Origin: Lytechinus variegatus
Lineage: Eukaryota; Echinodermata; Echinoidea; Temnopleuroida; Toxopneustidae
Direction: 5' to 3'
Assembly (NCBI RefSeq): GCF_018143015.1
Contig: NC_054750.1
Location: 4,879,501-4,943,500, forward strand
DNA: 64,000 nucleotides
Positions 1 to 11,300 of the stretch are shown here, one piece after another. Position numbers and translations under genes: made by a program. Each line of letters opens with the position of its first letter. Position 1 is the first letter of the stretch. Below the pieces are notes generated by a model. The model was not told where the DNA came from, did no database searches, and saw nothing but the letters and a program-made list of their open reading frames with translations.

Positions 1-5
1 GTCAT

Positions 6-68
<63 letters not shown>

Positions 69-85
69 TATGTATATTTATGTAT
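1..85. repeat. AT dinucleotide array
   Basis: Mostly (AT)n from about 11 to 70, then AT-rich sequence that ends abruptly at the exon-d-like fragment at 86. Confidence 0.9.
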
Positions 86-141
86 AGGACCTTCTCTTAA
101 AATAATGTGAGTAAAACTACAAAAATATATTTGCATAGATA
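86..141 (+). pseudogene. Truncated copy of gene 1 LRR exon d end plus intron start
   Basis: Positions 86-141 match 6996-7051 over 56 bases with one difference. The copy covers the last 21 bases of the LRR exon, its GTGAGT donor and 35 intron bases. The exon's 5' part is absent and replaced by the AT array. It cannot encode a full repeat. Either a recent local duplication or an assembly join at the AT array would produce it. Confidence 0.8.
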
Positions 142-740
142 ACACGATCTGCCTCATGGATTATCTCGTGTGTCTTTTAATCACTTTGCTTTCAGCAATA
201 AACAGGGCATCCAGTAATAAACAAACTTCCTTGCACATTTTTCATGGCAGTAATCTTTTGTTTGATTAATGACAATGAGTAAAGATGATCATAAGAGAAA
301 TGTCATTTGTCGGATGTCTAGTTATCATCTTGGTCATGACAGTCCTGCTAAACATGATCTAGAATAACTAGTATTCCTTATTTTACTAGTATAGTAGTAT
401 ACTCTTTTAAAAGTAGCGATATTGTTAATGATCAAACGAATGAATCAACAACTAAAGGAATAAACAAATAAACAGCCAAATAACTAAAAAAAATATCAAT
501 TACAATTATAGTAATAGGGGTAAAATAAAAAAAAACTCAACATTATATTTCTTATCCACGTGCAGATATCCGGACACTAAAATGATAAGCACACTCTGTT
601 TAAAATTACCATGATTACAAAGGCTTGATTGAATTAACTATGGACATGTTTGTCATTGCTGTAAGTTATGATTATTACTGCTATTATTATTGATTGATTT
701 TAACTAGCATTAATTGCTTTATTACTGTATAGTTTTGCTT
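142..740. other. Gene 1 intron or upstream DNA, no feature seen
   Basis: AT-rich sequence with short A runs. No exon or recognisable repeat was found. Confidence 0.5.
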
Positions 741-1424
741 CTTCCCCCACAGAAACCTGGGGGGATGATTGTACACACCATCCCCCCACCTAAAATTCGG
801 TTACACTTCGTAATTCCGAAGCTTCGTAATTCCGAAGGTTCTTTATTCCGAAGGTTCGTAATTCCGAAACACGTAAATTGCCTATACCTCGATGTTCGTT
901 AATCCGAAAACGAAAAAGGGTTCGTTAATCCGAACATTTGTGGCGTAATTCCGACGATTCGTTATTCCGAAGGTTCGTTAATCCGAAAACGAAAAAAGGT
1001 TCGTTATTCCGAAGGTTCGTTGATCCGAAAACGAAAAAAGGTTCGTTATTCCGAAGGTTCGTTGATCCGAAAACGAAATAAGGTTCGTTTTTCCGAAGGT
1101 TCGTTAATCCGAAAACGAAATAAGGTTCGTTTTTCCGAAGGTTCGTTAATCCGAAAACGAAATAAGGTTCGTTTTTCCGAAGGTTCGTTAATGCGAAAAC
1201 GAAATAAGGTTCGTTAATCCGAAAACAACATAAGGTTCGTTAATCCGAAAACAAAATGAGGTTCGTTAATCCGAAAACAACATAAGGTTCGTTAATCCGA
1301 AAACAAAATAAGGTTCGTTAATCCGAAAAAATGAAAACCGGGAAACCAGAGGCAGAGGCAAGGGGAGGGGGGCGGGGGACACTGTTGCCGTTCAATTATC
1401 ATATGAGGATGGGAAGGCAAGGGC

Positions 1425-2170
1425 GGCCGAACGAATTTTCGTTAGGGGTAAAGCCAACAAATGAAACTCATACGTCAAAATGGGCACTTTGGTCATATTT
1501 TCACCTTAAGACTATCATCTGCTTGAAGTCATTGTGTGTTTGATAGTGATTAAGTAGAGAAAAACTTTTTCGAAGTGACTTCTTATTATGGCAAAATGTA
1601 TATTTAGGCTTTATTTTTCGGGAGAGATTATAATGAGCGAGCGGCTTCGTAAAACAAATTCAAAGGTGAAGTTGTATAACGTTTTTTTGTGGTCAATTAT
1701 TCTTTAAATGGCATTATTGCGAGGTGTTGCTAGCGTGAATCACAAGCTAAAACTTTAGGTTATTTCAATAAAAAATGAAAATTAGTTTTTTTAAATCCGA
1801 GCAGATTTCTGCTGTCATTAAAAAGATGTGCATCTAACTAAAGAATTAACACGAGCGCAAAACGCGAACTTAAACATACTGACCAGAAAAGGAACCTGTT
1901 AAAGAAAGCATTTAGTGACCTCTTTAGGATGCATATTTCACCAATCGAATGAGAGTGCGAAGCGCAAGCTGAAATTTTTCAAAATTCCAGCCTGAAAACT
2001 TAACTTAACTTGTATACTTTAAAAAGAGTATTTTATTTCGAAAAAAACATGAAAAACGGCATATTTATTTTTGAAAAAGGTACTTTCCCATTTTGGAAAA
2101 TATTAATTCCCCAGTTTTTTTTAATTTCATTTTGATGCCCCCTGCCTCCCTCCCGGCGGATCCAACTTTC
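1425..2170. repeat. Interspersed repeat copy, GCGAAGCGCGAGC family (copy 1)
   Basis: Starts near GGGCGGCCGAACGAATTTTCG and ends near CCCTCCCGGCGGATCC. Its body aligns by eye with 2562-3260 and 52141-52990 (shared phrases such as GGTCAATTATT, GGCAT..TTGCGAGGTGTTGC). Non-coding. Confidence 0.6.
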
Positions 2171-2261
2171 GTCAAATAGAGGGGGGGGGGGCAATTTTTT
2201 TAGCCATATTTTCCTTGATCGGCAGTTTAAAGTTGATATTTTTTGTTTCTTTGAAAGGGTA

Positions 2262-2420
2262 GTCCTACACTCTAAAAAATGAAGTGCTAATTTAGCTCTT
2301 AAAGAGCGTGTATAGTGACCGCACTTCGAAGTGCTGATTTGTCTAGTTCAAATTTGAACTAGACAAATCAGCACTCCGAAGTGCAGTCACTATACATTTG
2401 TGATCTTCAAAGCGAGATGC
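2262..2420. repeat. Palindromic repeat with 43-bp arms
   Basis: Positions 2310-2352 and 2353-2395 are reverse complements with only two mismatches and no loop, centred on AAATTT. Shorter related sequence flanks it. It is probably a MITE or foldback nested in the larger element. Confidence 0.85.
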
Positions 2421-2561
2421 CTATGTAACTAAATTTAGATAATAACTGCTAGCAAGAAGCGCGAACAGAATTTTTAAATATATAAGCTCTGACCTGATCT
2501 AAAGGGGACATTTTAAGAACTTTTTGCAGTTAGCTATGAAGACGATGCGTGTTTTAACCAA

Positions 2562-3260
2562 TGGCGGCGGAACGTATTATTTTTTTTGGGGGGGGGGGCA
2601 AAGCAAAAAAAAAGGGGGCCAATAGGGGCAATTTGGTGCAAACGGATATTTTCACCATTAGATTATCATCTGTGTAAAGAGGTTGTGTGTTTTGTAGTAA
2701 CTAAATTGAGCACAATTTTTTAAGTGATCACTAAAGTTATATATTTACGTTTCATTTCTGCGAGCGTAGAGAGCAAGCGGTTTGGGGGAAAAGTCAAATC
2801 TGAAGATGTAAAATTCGCCTTTTTGGTCAATTACTGTTAAAAGGGCATCCTTGTGAGATGTTGCGAGCGAATCACGTGCTCAAACTTTTGGAAATTTCAT
2901 GTGGGCCTAGAATGATAATATTGATATAGATATCATTTGCCCAGGGAAGCCACTTCAGTTCTGAAAACTATTCTCCCAGCTATTATTATTTTTTTACAAG
3001 AATTCTTAGAACACGTAGAATGTCCAGTTTTCAGGTTTGAAAATCGGAAAAATTTGGCTCACGTTTCTCGCTCGCATCAAGTATTGTTTATTGAGGAACT
3101 CATTCTATTCCTGGTTACAAAAAAAGAAGTATGAAATGTCCAGTTTTCAGGTTGGAATATCACAAATTTTAAGCTTGCGGTTCGCGCTCTCATTATTTAG
3201 TTCGTGAGATATCTATATTCTATTCATGATTCACTAAATGCAGTCCTTAAAAGATTACTT
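2562..3260. repeat. Interspersed repeat copy, GCGAAGCGCGAGC family (copy 2)
   Basis: Begins GGCGGCGGAACGTATTATTT followed by a G run, like the left end of the copy at 52141. The body includes TGTTGCGAGCGAATCACGTG and GAGATGTTGCG phrases shared with the other copies. Non-coding. Confidence 0.6.
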
Positions 3261-3263
3261 TCT

Positions 3264-3422
3264 GAAGCCTGTTGCATAAAACTTTTTACCTGAGAAAACT
3301 CTGGTAAAAACTAAAAACTATAAGGTTAGTCTGATTTCCGCCATTGACTTTAGCACAGGGCAAAAACTTCTGTAAAAACAACCTGAGTTTTCTCAGGGAA
3401 AAGTTTCATGCAACGGGCCCCA
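3264..3422. mobile_element. MITE with ~38-bp terminal inverted repeats
   Basis: The left end, CCTGTTGCATAAAACTTTTT then CCTGAGAAAACTC, is the reverse complement of the right end, GAGTTTTCTCAGGGAAAAGT then TTCATGCAACGGGCCC. About 159 bp, no coding capacity. It is nested inside the composite element. Confidence 0.75.
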
Positions 3423-4385
3423 GGTCAGTATTTCAACAAATTACAGCTCGCCCTCGCATTAATTCTTTAGAAAGATACACATCTTTCTCACGATTACAAA
3501 AAAAAAATGCTCCGAATGCTCACTTCACGTCTTGTTACATGAAATGTCTACTAGTTTCAGCTTGCGATTCGCGCTTTCAACATCTCACAAGGATCATTAT
3601 TAGTATTATTTTTATTACCAGCAGAAGCTGTTATTAAAAATGACATCCCCTCCAATACAAATCCTATTATCTAGAGGTTGCTCGCGCGCTTCCAACACAC
3701 TTGATCCCCTGCATCTTTAATTAAACCATTTGCTTATAGGCAGCAATTGCTCAGATAAAATCGAAATTAGCCTATGCTTGATCAGGGCGCCATTCTTAAT
3801 GAAATACATGTTTTGGCCCCAACACACGCATGTATCATCGATCATTATTACTATCATTGCATAATATCGTGTAATCTTGTAATGACAACATCGTTTGTGT
3901 TACCAAAATAAATTGTTTTCATTTTCGGAAATACGAACCTTATTTAATTTTCGGATTAACGAACCTTATTTCGTTTTCGGATTAACGAACCTTATTCCGT
4001 TTTCGGATTAACGAACCTTCGGAATTACGAACCTTATTTCGTTTTCGGATTAACGAACCTTCGGAATTACGAACCTTATTTCGTTTTCGGATTAACGAAC
4101 CTTCGGAATTACGAACCTTATTTTGTTTTCGGATTAACGAACCTTCGGAATTACGAACCTTATTTCGTTTTCGGATTAACGAACCTTCGGAATTACGAAC
4201 CTTATTTCGTTTTCGGATTGACGAACCTTCGGAATTACGAACCTTCGGAATTACGAACCTTCGGAAATACGAACCTTCGGAATAACCGAACCTTCGGAAT
4301 TACGAAGCTTCGGAATTACGAATGTATGCGTAAAATTCTGGGGGGATGCATCCCCCCATCTCCCCCGCTATCTACGCCCCTGGTC

Positions 4386-5267
4386 ACTCCGTTGGTATAC
4401 AGTGGACTGATTTTTACCATGTGGCATCTGAAGCCTGAATTCGTCAAATTTTATTTTTTTGAATTGGTGGTATTCATATTTTTAGAGTAAACATATTCTA
4501 ATAATTATAAACTTTCTTAATGTAGCAAGAAACAGAGAAATACGAACTAGTCTTTAGACTTCTAACAATGGTGGCAATATCACCCCCTCTCTCTCTCACA
4601 CACACACACACACCCTCACACACACACACACACACGCTCACACAAACTCTCTCTCGCTCTTGATTTGGTTTCATACGCAAACCCGTTTTTTTCAATTGTC
4701 GATTGATACCTTTTAGATCTTTGTCTGGAAATAGGATAAAATCCCTCAGTAAGAACACATTCAGAGGACTTGTAAACCTACATACACTGTAAGTATTGAC
4801 ATGCTTATGACTCTAGACACGGGGTCAGTCTAAGAGAGAAATCTCGTCCTTTTAAAACCCCATGAAAATATTGATATGATATCACATGGACGTGTTCACT
4901 GTAAAATATGAACTAATAAATCCGTACTTTTAACGGGAAACAACAAAACACCGTTATATTCATATTTCTGTTCCGATATGAATGATTTTACGGTGAAAAT
5001 ACCATTACAATAAGTACGGTTGGCAAAAGTTAACTAGAATACAAGAAAAGCTAAAATTGAGCCTACAGAATTACCTGATTTCATGTACAGAAAGAAATAG
5101 GATTATTTTTAAGGCTTCCTCGTAAAAACATTTCCTTGTTTATTTAACGAATTAAGTCAATAATTTGGACTATTGGTTTCATATTATTGTAATGGTATTC
5201 AAACTTGAATATCTATTGATTCCGAATCGATTTGTAACTGCCTGCATTTACCTTTTTTGTTTTGTAG
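4386..5267. other. Intergenic/intronic DNA with CT/CA microsatellite
   Basis: Simple (CT)n and (CA)n sequence at about 4587-4655. The remainder is AT-rich intronic sequence before the first complete LRR exon. Confidence 0.6.
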
Positions 5268-5339
5268 TGTTTTATCTGAAAATCGTATAATAAAGATTCT
5301 CCCTCATACGTTCAAGACCCTATCAGGACTGCAGAAATT
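5268..5339 (+). CDS. Gene 1 LRR exon a
   Basis: 72-bp phase-2 exon between a TTTGTAG acceptor and a GTGAGT donor. It encodes one LRR beginning VLSENRIIKILPHTFKTL and ending with the conserved final Leu split across the junction. It is the first intact gene 1 exon in the window. It lies about 0.9 kb right of the composite repeat element. Confidence 0.85.
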
Positions 5340-8300
5340 GTGAGTATCAGTAAAGATTATTCAACAATGATGACGATAATGATAACGATGATATGTACAG
5401 GGGGGGGGTAAAGGCGGACATAACATTTTTGCAAGTTTCAAAAAAATAAATGCGAAGTGCGAGGTGATATACTGACCTGAATGAAACCTGTTAAAGACTA
5501 TTTGCAGTGACTCATGGAAATGATATCTAACCAACTAAATAATGCAAGCGCGAAGCGCAAGATAAAAGTATTTGATATTTAAGTTGATGACTGGGCGTTA
5601 TAAGCACTTTTTGTAAAAAATGAACATGATTATTGATGGGAGCGCGTAGCGTGAACTGATTTTGTTTATATTCAGCACTGTTTTGTAACTTCGATGAACA
5701 TGTTGGATGCGTATCGTGCTAAAAAAAAACCTTTGCACTTCTACCTACATGTAATTATTGTTTCAATACCATACACACTGGAGATTCATGGGGTAAGTGA
5801 TAACCCTTTCCCCTATCCTTGTAAAGTAAGGTTGAAAAAATTAGGAAATCTGAGACCGTTTTGGGAACTTTTGTTTGGCTTTGCAAATTTTCGACCTATT
5901 CTACCTACATGGTCATATGTTTTGTCTTAGAAATTTGTAAGGACCCTTACTTCAAAGCAAGCCCAAATAATAATATAAACATGATAACTAGTTATTTCTG
6001 TTATGACTTTGCAGATATTTACGAATGAATCAATTAACCAATCTGGATGGGCTTGAAGGAGATGATCACCCATTTCTAATCATACTGTAAGTGAATATTA
6101 TTCTCCTTTTAAAAGTTTTTTGAAAAATACATGTTGTGTTTGCTGACCAACGAAAACTCACTCGCAAACTTTTACCTAGATGCAACTATCCACGCGCACA
6201 CCTGTTTTGCCACCTTGTTTTAGTCGGATTTGATTTTTGAAATATACATTTCGATTTAACATTTGAATTCCAACCATTTTAATGCTTCACATTTCACTTT
6301 ATCCTCTCAAAATCACATAACCTTACATCCTCCATTGTCAGAAACATTTTACTTTTACATTCGTTTTTTTTTTGCTATCTTCCAATGAAGTTATTTTTCA
6401 ACTTAAACTTTTTTTCAGAGATGTCAGCTCCAATTTACTAAACAATCTCGACGCTGGAAAGTTCCGGAGTTATGCTTCCTTAAGAACATTGTAAGAAAGT
6501 GTCGCAATTCAATACTTTTTTTCTCTAGATATATACTGTATACTAGAAAATTTAAACGAACAAATGTGACCAACATTCTATAAATGAATAATACATGTAG
6601 ACACCATCGATTAATTCATTTCATATAGACAAATGACGCAACGCCTTTATTGTACTCTATATTTAGGAACAAAGAAATTGAAAAATATTGCTCCACCGAC
6701 AATTGCTCTGCTCTAAGTTCCACACACTAATCGAATGACCACCCTCAACCCTCGGCTTAAAGGCCAAATCCACCCCAGAAAAATGTTGTTCTTTATGTTT
6801 TCATCAGGTCATTGATCATGTTGATGAAAAACAGTTTTATACTGATCTTTTGTGCCTGATTAAATATGTTCTAATAAATAAATAAATTGAGCGCTATATA
6901 AATGTATACATTATTCATTTATTTAAATTGTATTTATTTTCTAGGTTTGTAAGCGACAACCCCCTCGAAAGGTTGTCCTCTGGAGTATTCTACGGAGGAC
7001 CTTCTCTTAAAATAATGTGAGTAAATCTACAAAAATATATTTGCATAGATATATGTTCTGAGAATAACAAATTCAATCAATGCATCTTAGCAATAATCTA
7101 GCTAAAAATATATAACCATCGAAGCAAAGATAAATTGTGAGTTTTGATGTATTATTCGTCTAACAATGTATAAGTTAGTCCCAAAAAATTAAGAAGTCAG
7201 ATGAACTTGATATTGATGTTTAGTTCTCATATCGGTATGACATATTAATTTGTAATATTTTTCATCACTTTCAGAATGATATCAACTTGCAATGTATCCG
7301 AAATAGAGGTTGGGGCCTTTCGCGGGAATATGAGCTCGATGTAAGTACTATGATTTACGAAAAAAAATTGGCTTGTCTGCATGAAAACTTGATAACATAA
7401 ATGCTATTCGCAAAGTATTCAAGATTCTGATAACATTTCTTGCCATCTTAACTATTGCGAACATGTTTTATTTATTGGAGGAAGAAAATATACGTGACAA
7501 TTTTTATTCGACATGAGGTTGGGTTTCCTTAAATGATAAGGTCTATGCCTTCATTTACTACGTTATATCTTTGTTGTTTGGTTTTGGATGCCATGATGTC
7601 ATCATTATTACTTGTTTATCATCATCGATGCTTTTTTTTTATTTTTTTGTTTATCATGTAACTCTATTTCGATACTCACTCTAACATACCAACCAGTGGC
7701 GTACCGAGCACCAGGAACAATAAAGACATATGCCCTGAGCAAATTATGTTTCATAAAGTTAGGGGAAAATGTTTCTAATGTAATATATAACATAACATTA
7801 TAATGAACGATAATTTCTTCTTTCCCTTTTACGTTTCATTTTCTTTCTCCCTCTTTTTCTCCTTTTCCCCGTTTTTTTTATTTTTGGGGCCAGTCGATTG
7901 GGGGCACGTGCCCCTCACCCGTAGTTACGCCACTGATACCAACCAAAAGATTATTTTGAATTAGATGCTTGATGTAACGTGTAATTCAGTTTTATTATTA
8001 AAATTGCTACTTCCTACTCGGGCCATGAAAAAGACATCGAATTGGCATAATTTGAAGTCATTTTCGTTGGTGTGATTGTAGTAAAGTGCTTGAACAGGTC
8101 CTTAATTGGTGTTCGGAATCGAATGTGTAATTATAAAACGCATCCCTACAGGAAAGAACAGTGTCCCACAGAGCGTGTGCTACATTGTGTTCACAGTGTG
8201 GAACACAGTGTTAAATTACCTTCACACCGTAAGATTTGAGCATTTCAACAGTGTGAATCACATATTCACATGATCGACCATGTGAACATGCTGTGAACAG

Positions 8301-11300
8301 TCACACGGTCGAGGTGTCCACAGTGTAAAAATATCTCCGCACTGTTGGATTTGAGTAATTTAACAGTGTGAATATATTCTCACATATTCACTGTGCATAC
8401 AATGACTCTGTTTGACTGTGCTTTCTAGCAGGGGTCTTGTCCACTGTAGTATCATTTTGTTTCTAAATTTTATTTATTTTACTTCTAATTTATACTCAGG
8501 AGGTATCGATTGTTTAAAAAAAATGAAATATAACCTAATTTCTTATGAAAAAGCAGTGACACCAAAAATTTAATCACCTCAATAAGTACTGGGTCCCGCT
8601 TCATGAAGAATTGCTATGATAACATATGTACGATTTGTATAACAAGTTTACTATCAGCCAATCAGGAAGAAGGATTTCAGTAGCTTTTATCTGTTAATGC
8701 AATATACGGTTTTATGAAACAGACCGCTGTATTTTGCTTTGGGTATGTTTCCTGGTGGCAGTTTGTTAACTTGCGCATCTAACACAGTTGCATTTCTGAA
8801 AAACTTAATTACATAATATTATAGGCCTACATTTAAAAAGGGGAACATGAAAAGTCAGTCACGGTGGTTATTTTTCTTTGATGATAATCTAAGAATTTTC
8901 TACTTGCAAAAATACTGAAATTTACATTGAAATTTGATGTCTTAAAGTATTAACATTTGAATTGTGTCGGCATACTCTCAAAACCAGCCTAAGTGAAAGA
9001 TAGCGCACTGCATTACTGTGGGGCTTTTTTCTCTCTGTTTTTCAAGCAATGATGGTCATATTAACTAAATCAAAATAGTCACGCAAATAGACAGAAAGTT
9101 TTATATGTGATGTGACATTTATTGTAACTGATCATACTGATTTAATACTTTGCGTAACTTAAAAACCAGCGTTTTAAGTTTTGGTTTCCTTACTTTATAT
9201 TGGTTTGTTTTATTGATTTTTTTCTATTATAGAGCTTTGAACTCGAATTGCCTATCGGAACTGAATGCAAGTACATTTGAAGATCTGCCAGACTTAGAAA
9301 CTGTGTAAGGATTCGTCGAAATGTCAAAACATTTTATACAAGCAGAAAGAAAATGAGACCAGGGGTATAGTTAAAAGTTCAAAAACAGATTGAGACGGAA
9401 TGAAATTATCTTTAAGATCAAGATCATAATATTAGACCGGAAGCTTCTTTGGATGCATGATTCAAATAATGTAGTGAATTCAATTGAGTACAAGTATAAT
9501 TAAACACATTATATTTTCCGAGGGTCACTTATTTCTGGGAGGGAAAATAGTTGTCAGTAAGATGTCTCAACAAATCGCCCATTGAATAGTGGCACATTGA
9601 ATCAGTTTTGAGGGGGAAAATAGAGACCTCTATCGTGTAACTCTCTATTAACTTTGTTGAATAATATTGAATAATGATAAAATGACGTCATTTTTGGTCT
9701 TGAATTGGTAGCCCCCGACCCCCTCACAAATACTCCGGCGCTGCCCATACTGAATATGAAGTGTCGTGTGCACTAAACCATGTTAAACATTGTTGATATC
9801 TATTATTTCGTTTAGAGACGTTAGAGGGAATTTCATCTCACAAATCGATCGTCATGCTTTCCGACGAACTCCTTCATTGACGAAAGTGTAAGTTCCTTTT
9901 TTTGTGGAGGGGGGGGGGGGGGTTGGCAAATGGAAGGGATTATCATTTATTAGTTTTCAATTTCCTTTCTGAGATTAAAAAATTGCATAATCTGCTTGCC
10001 CATTTCAAAAGTTAATTTATTTCTTCCTCTTTGCGTTTTATATATTTTCGTTGTCATTTATATGTAATTTTTGTTTTGATTGCCTTTAATTTAGAAAATT
10101 ATATATAATTATATATATAGAGAGAGAGGGGGAGAGATAAAATTATATATATTCATATACGTATATACATAAACGTTGACTTTGTTTTTGCTTCATTCTT
10201 AATATTAAAATTATTAATATCATTTTATAGTTTCATTGATCAAAGATATAGTTTAATTAACTATTTATTGCAGGGACCCCTTATAACAAGCTTTGCTTTC
10301 CAGTGGATTCCTTTTTTCATTTCTGTATATTATATTTTTGTGTTTTGCTTTACATTGTAACTTTTGTTGAATTTTGGAATGAAAAAGAATAAATGCAATC
10401 AATCAATCAATAAAATTGGGAATGACAAGATGTCGTTTTAATAATACCATATTTGTTTAATCTCATTTGGTTCAATTATTGCCTTTACAAGACTACTTCT
10501 GGAGAATAATATCACCCGAATAAACTCCAGCACGTTTGCAAACCTTAATACCGTGGATGAACTGTAAGTATGACATTAGTTACACCCTGTTTGTTCACGT
10601 AATACGGCAAAGTCTTTTAAAAAATTGTTTTACTTTAATAATTTATTATTGCAGTGAAACTTTGTGTTATTTTTTAACGTAGAAGAAAATGAAAAAAAAA
10701 ATTATCTGTGTGGGTGTGTGGGGGTTTTTGTATGTAAGGGTGGCAGTGAGTGCGTGTCCTTGTTTGATGCATGACTTATTTCATTTGAGGAAGCATCGGT
10801 GAAGCCTTTAACATTTAATTAAATCCTCATTAACACGAGGATATTGTATATCTTTTTACTTATTGACTTGATGTTAAGTCATTCTGTGTGTCATACATAC
10901 ATCTGTGTTGTTCTGTTTAATGGTCAATTAAACCACTAAATTACCATACATTGCCTTTTAATTATATTCATGTATCTATCATTTGTTGTAGAAACCAAAA
11001 TAGCTGTGTTATACTTTTTTTCAATTTCCTTCTCATTTTTTATCCGATTATAATTCAACTGCAGAAACCTCAGTTTCAATCCAATGGAAACAATAGAATC
11101 CGGGGCATTTATTAACATGACAAAACTACGTCAACTGTAAGTACAGAATTTGCAGTATTTCTTAAACTATCGCTGATTCTCTGTTAATAGACAATAATCA
11201 GATGTAAATGTATGTAAATCTATGGGTGTGCGTGTGTGTGTGTGTGGGTGCGTGTGTGTGTGTGCGTGAGTGTGTATGTTAAATTAAACATGTACAACAG

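Larger units (their letters stand above)
741..4381. mobile_element. Composite inverted-repeat element with 42-bp tandem arrays at both ends
   Basis: Left arm (~790-1335) and right arm (~3925-4325) are reverse complements. Each is a tandem array of a ~42-bp unit built from TTCGTTAATCCGAAAACGAA and TTCGTTATTCCGAAGG-type modules. Outside each array lies a G/C-run hairpin: TGGGGGGATG (758-767) with CATCCCCCCA (779-788) on the left, and the palindrome TGGGGGGATGCATCCCCCCA at 4339-4358 on the right. The interior (~1400-3880) holds two related GCGAAGCGCGAGC-type repeat copies, an 86-bp palindrome and a nested MITE. No transposase was recognised, so this looks non-autonomous. Exact ends and target duplication are uncertain. 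Confidence 0.75.

Noticed and set aside
1020-1217. Open frame with a repeated RKRNKVRFSEGSLI-like peptide
   Set aside because: It is a direct translation of the 42-bp tandem array in the left arm of the composite element. There is no start context or splice evidence.
741-1335. CRISPR-like regularly spaced repeats
   Set aside because: The whole array is repetitive with no unique spacers, it has a mirrored partner at 3925-4325, and the DNA is eukaryotic.
4498-4758. Minus-strand frame with a V/C-rich repeat
   Set aside because: It is a translation of the CA/CT microsatellite.
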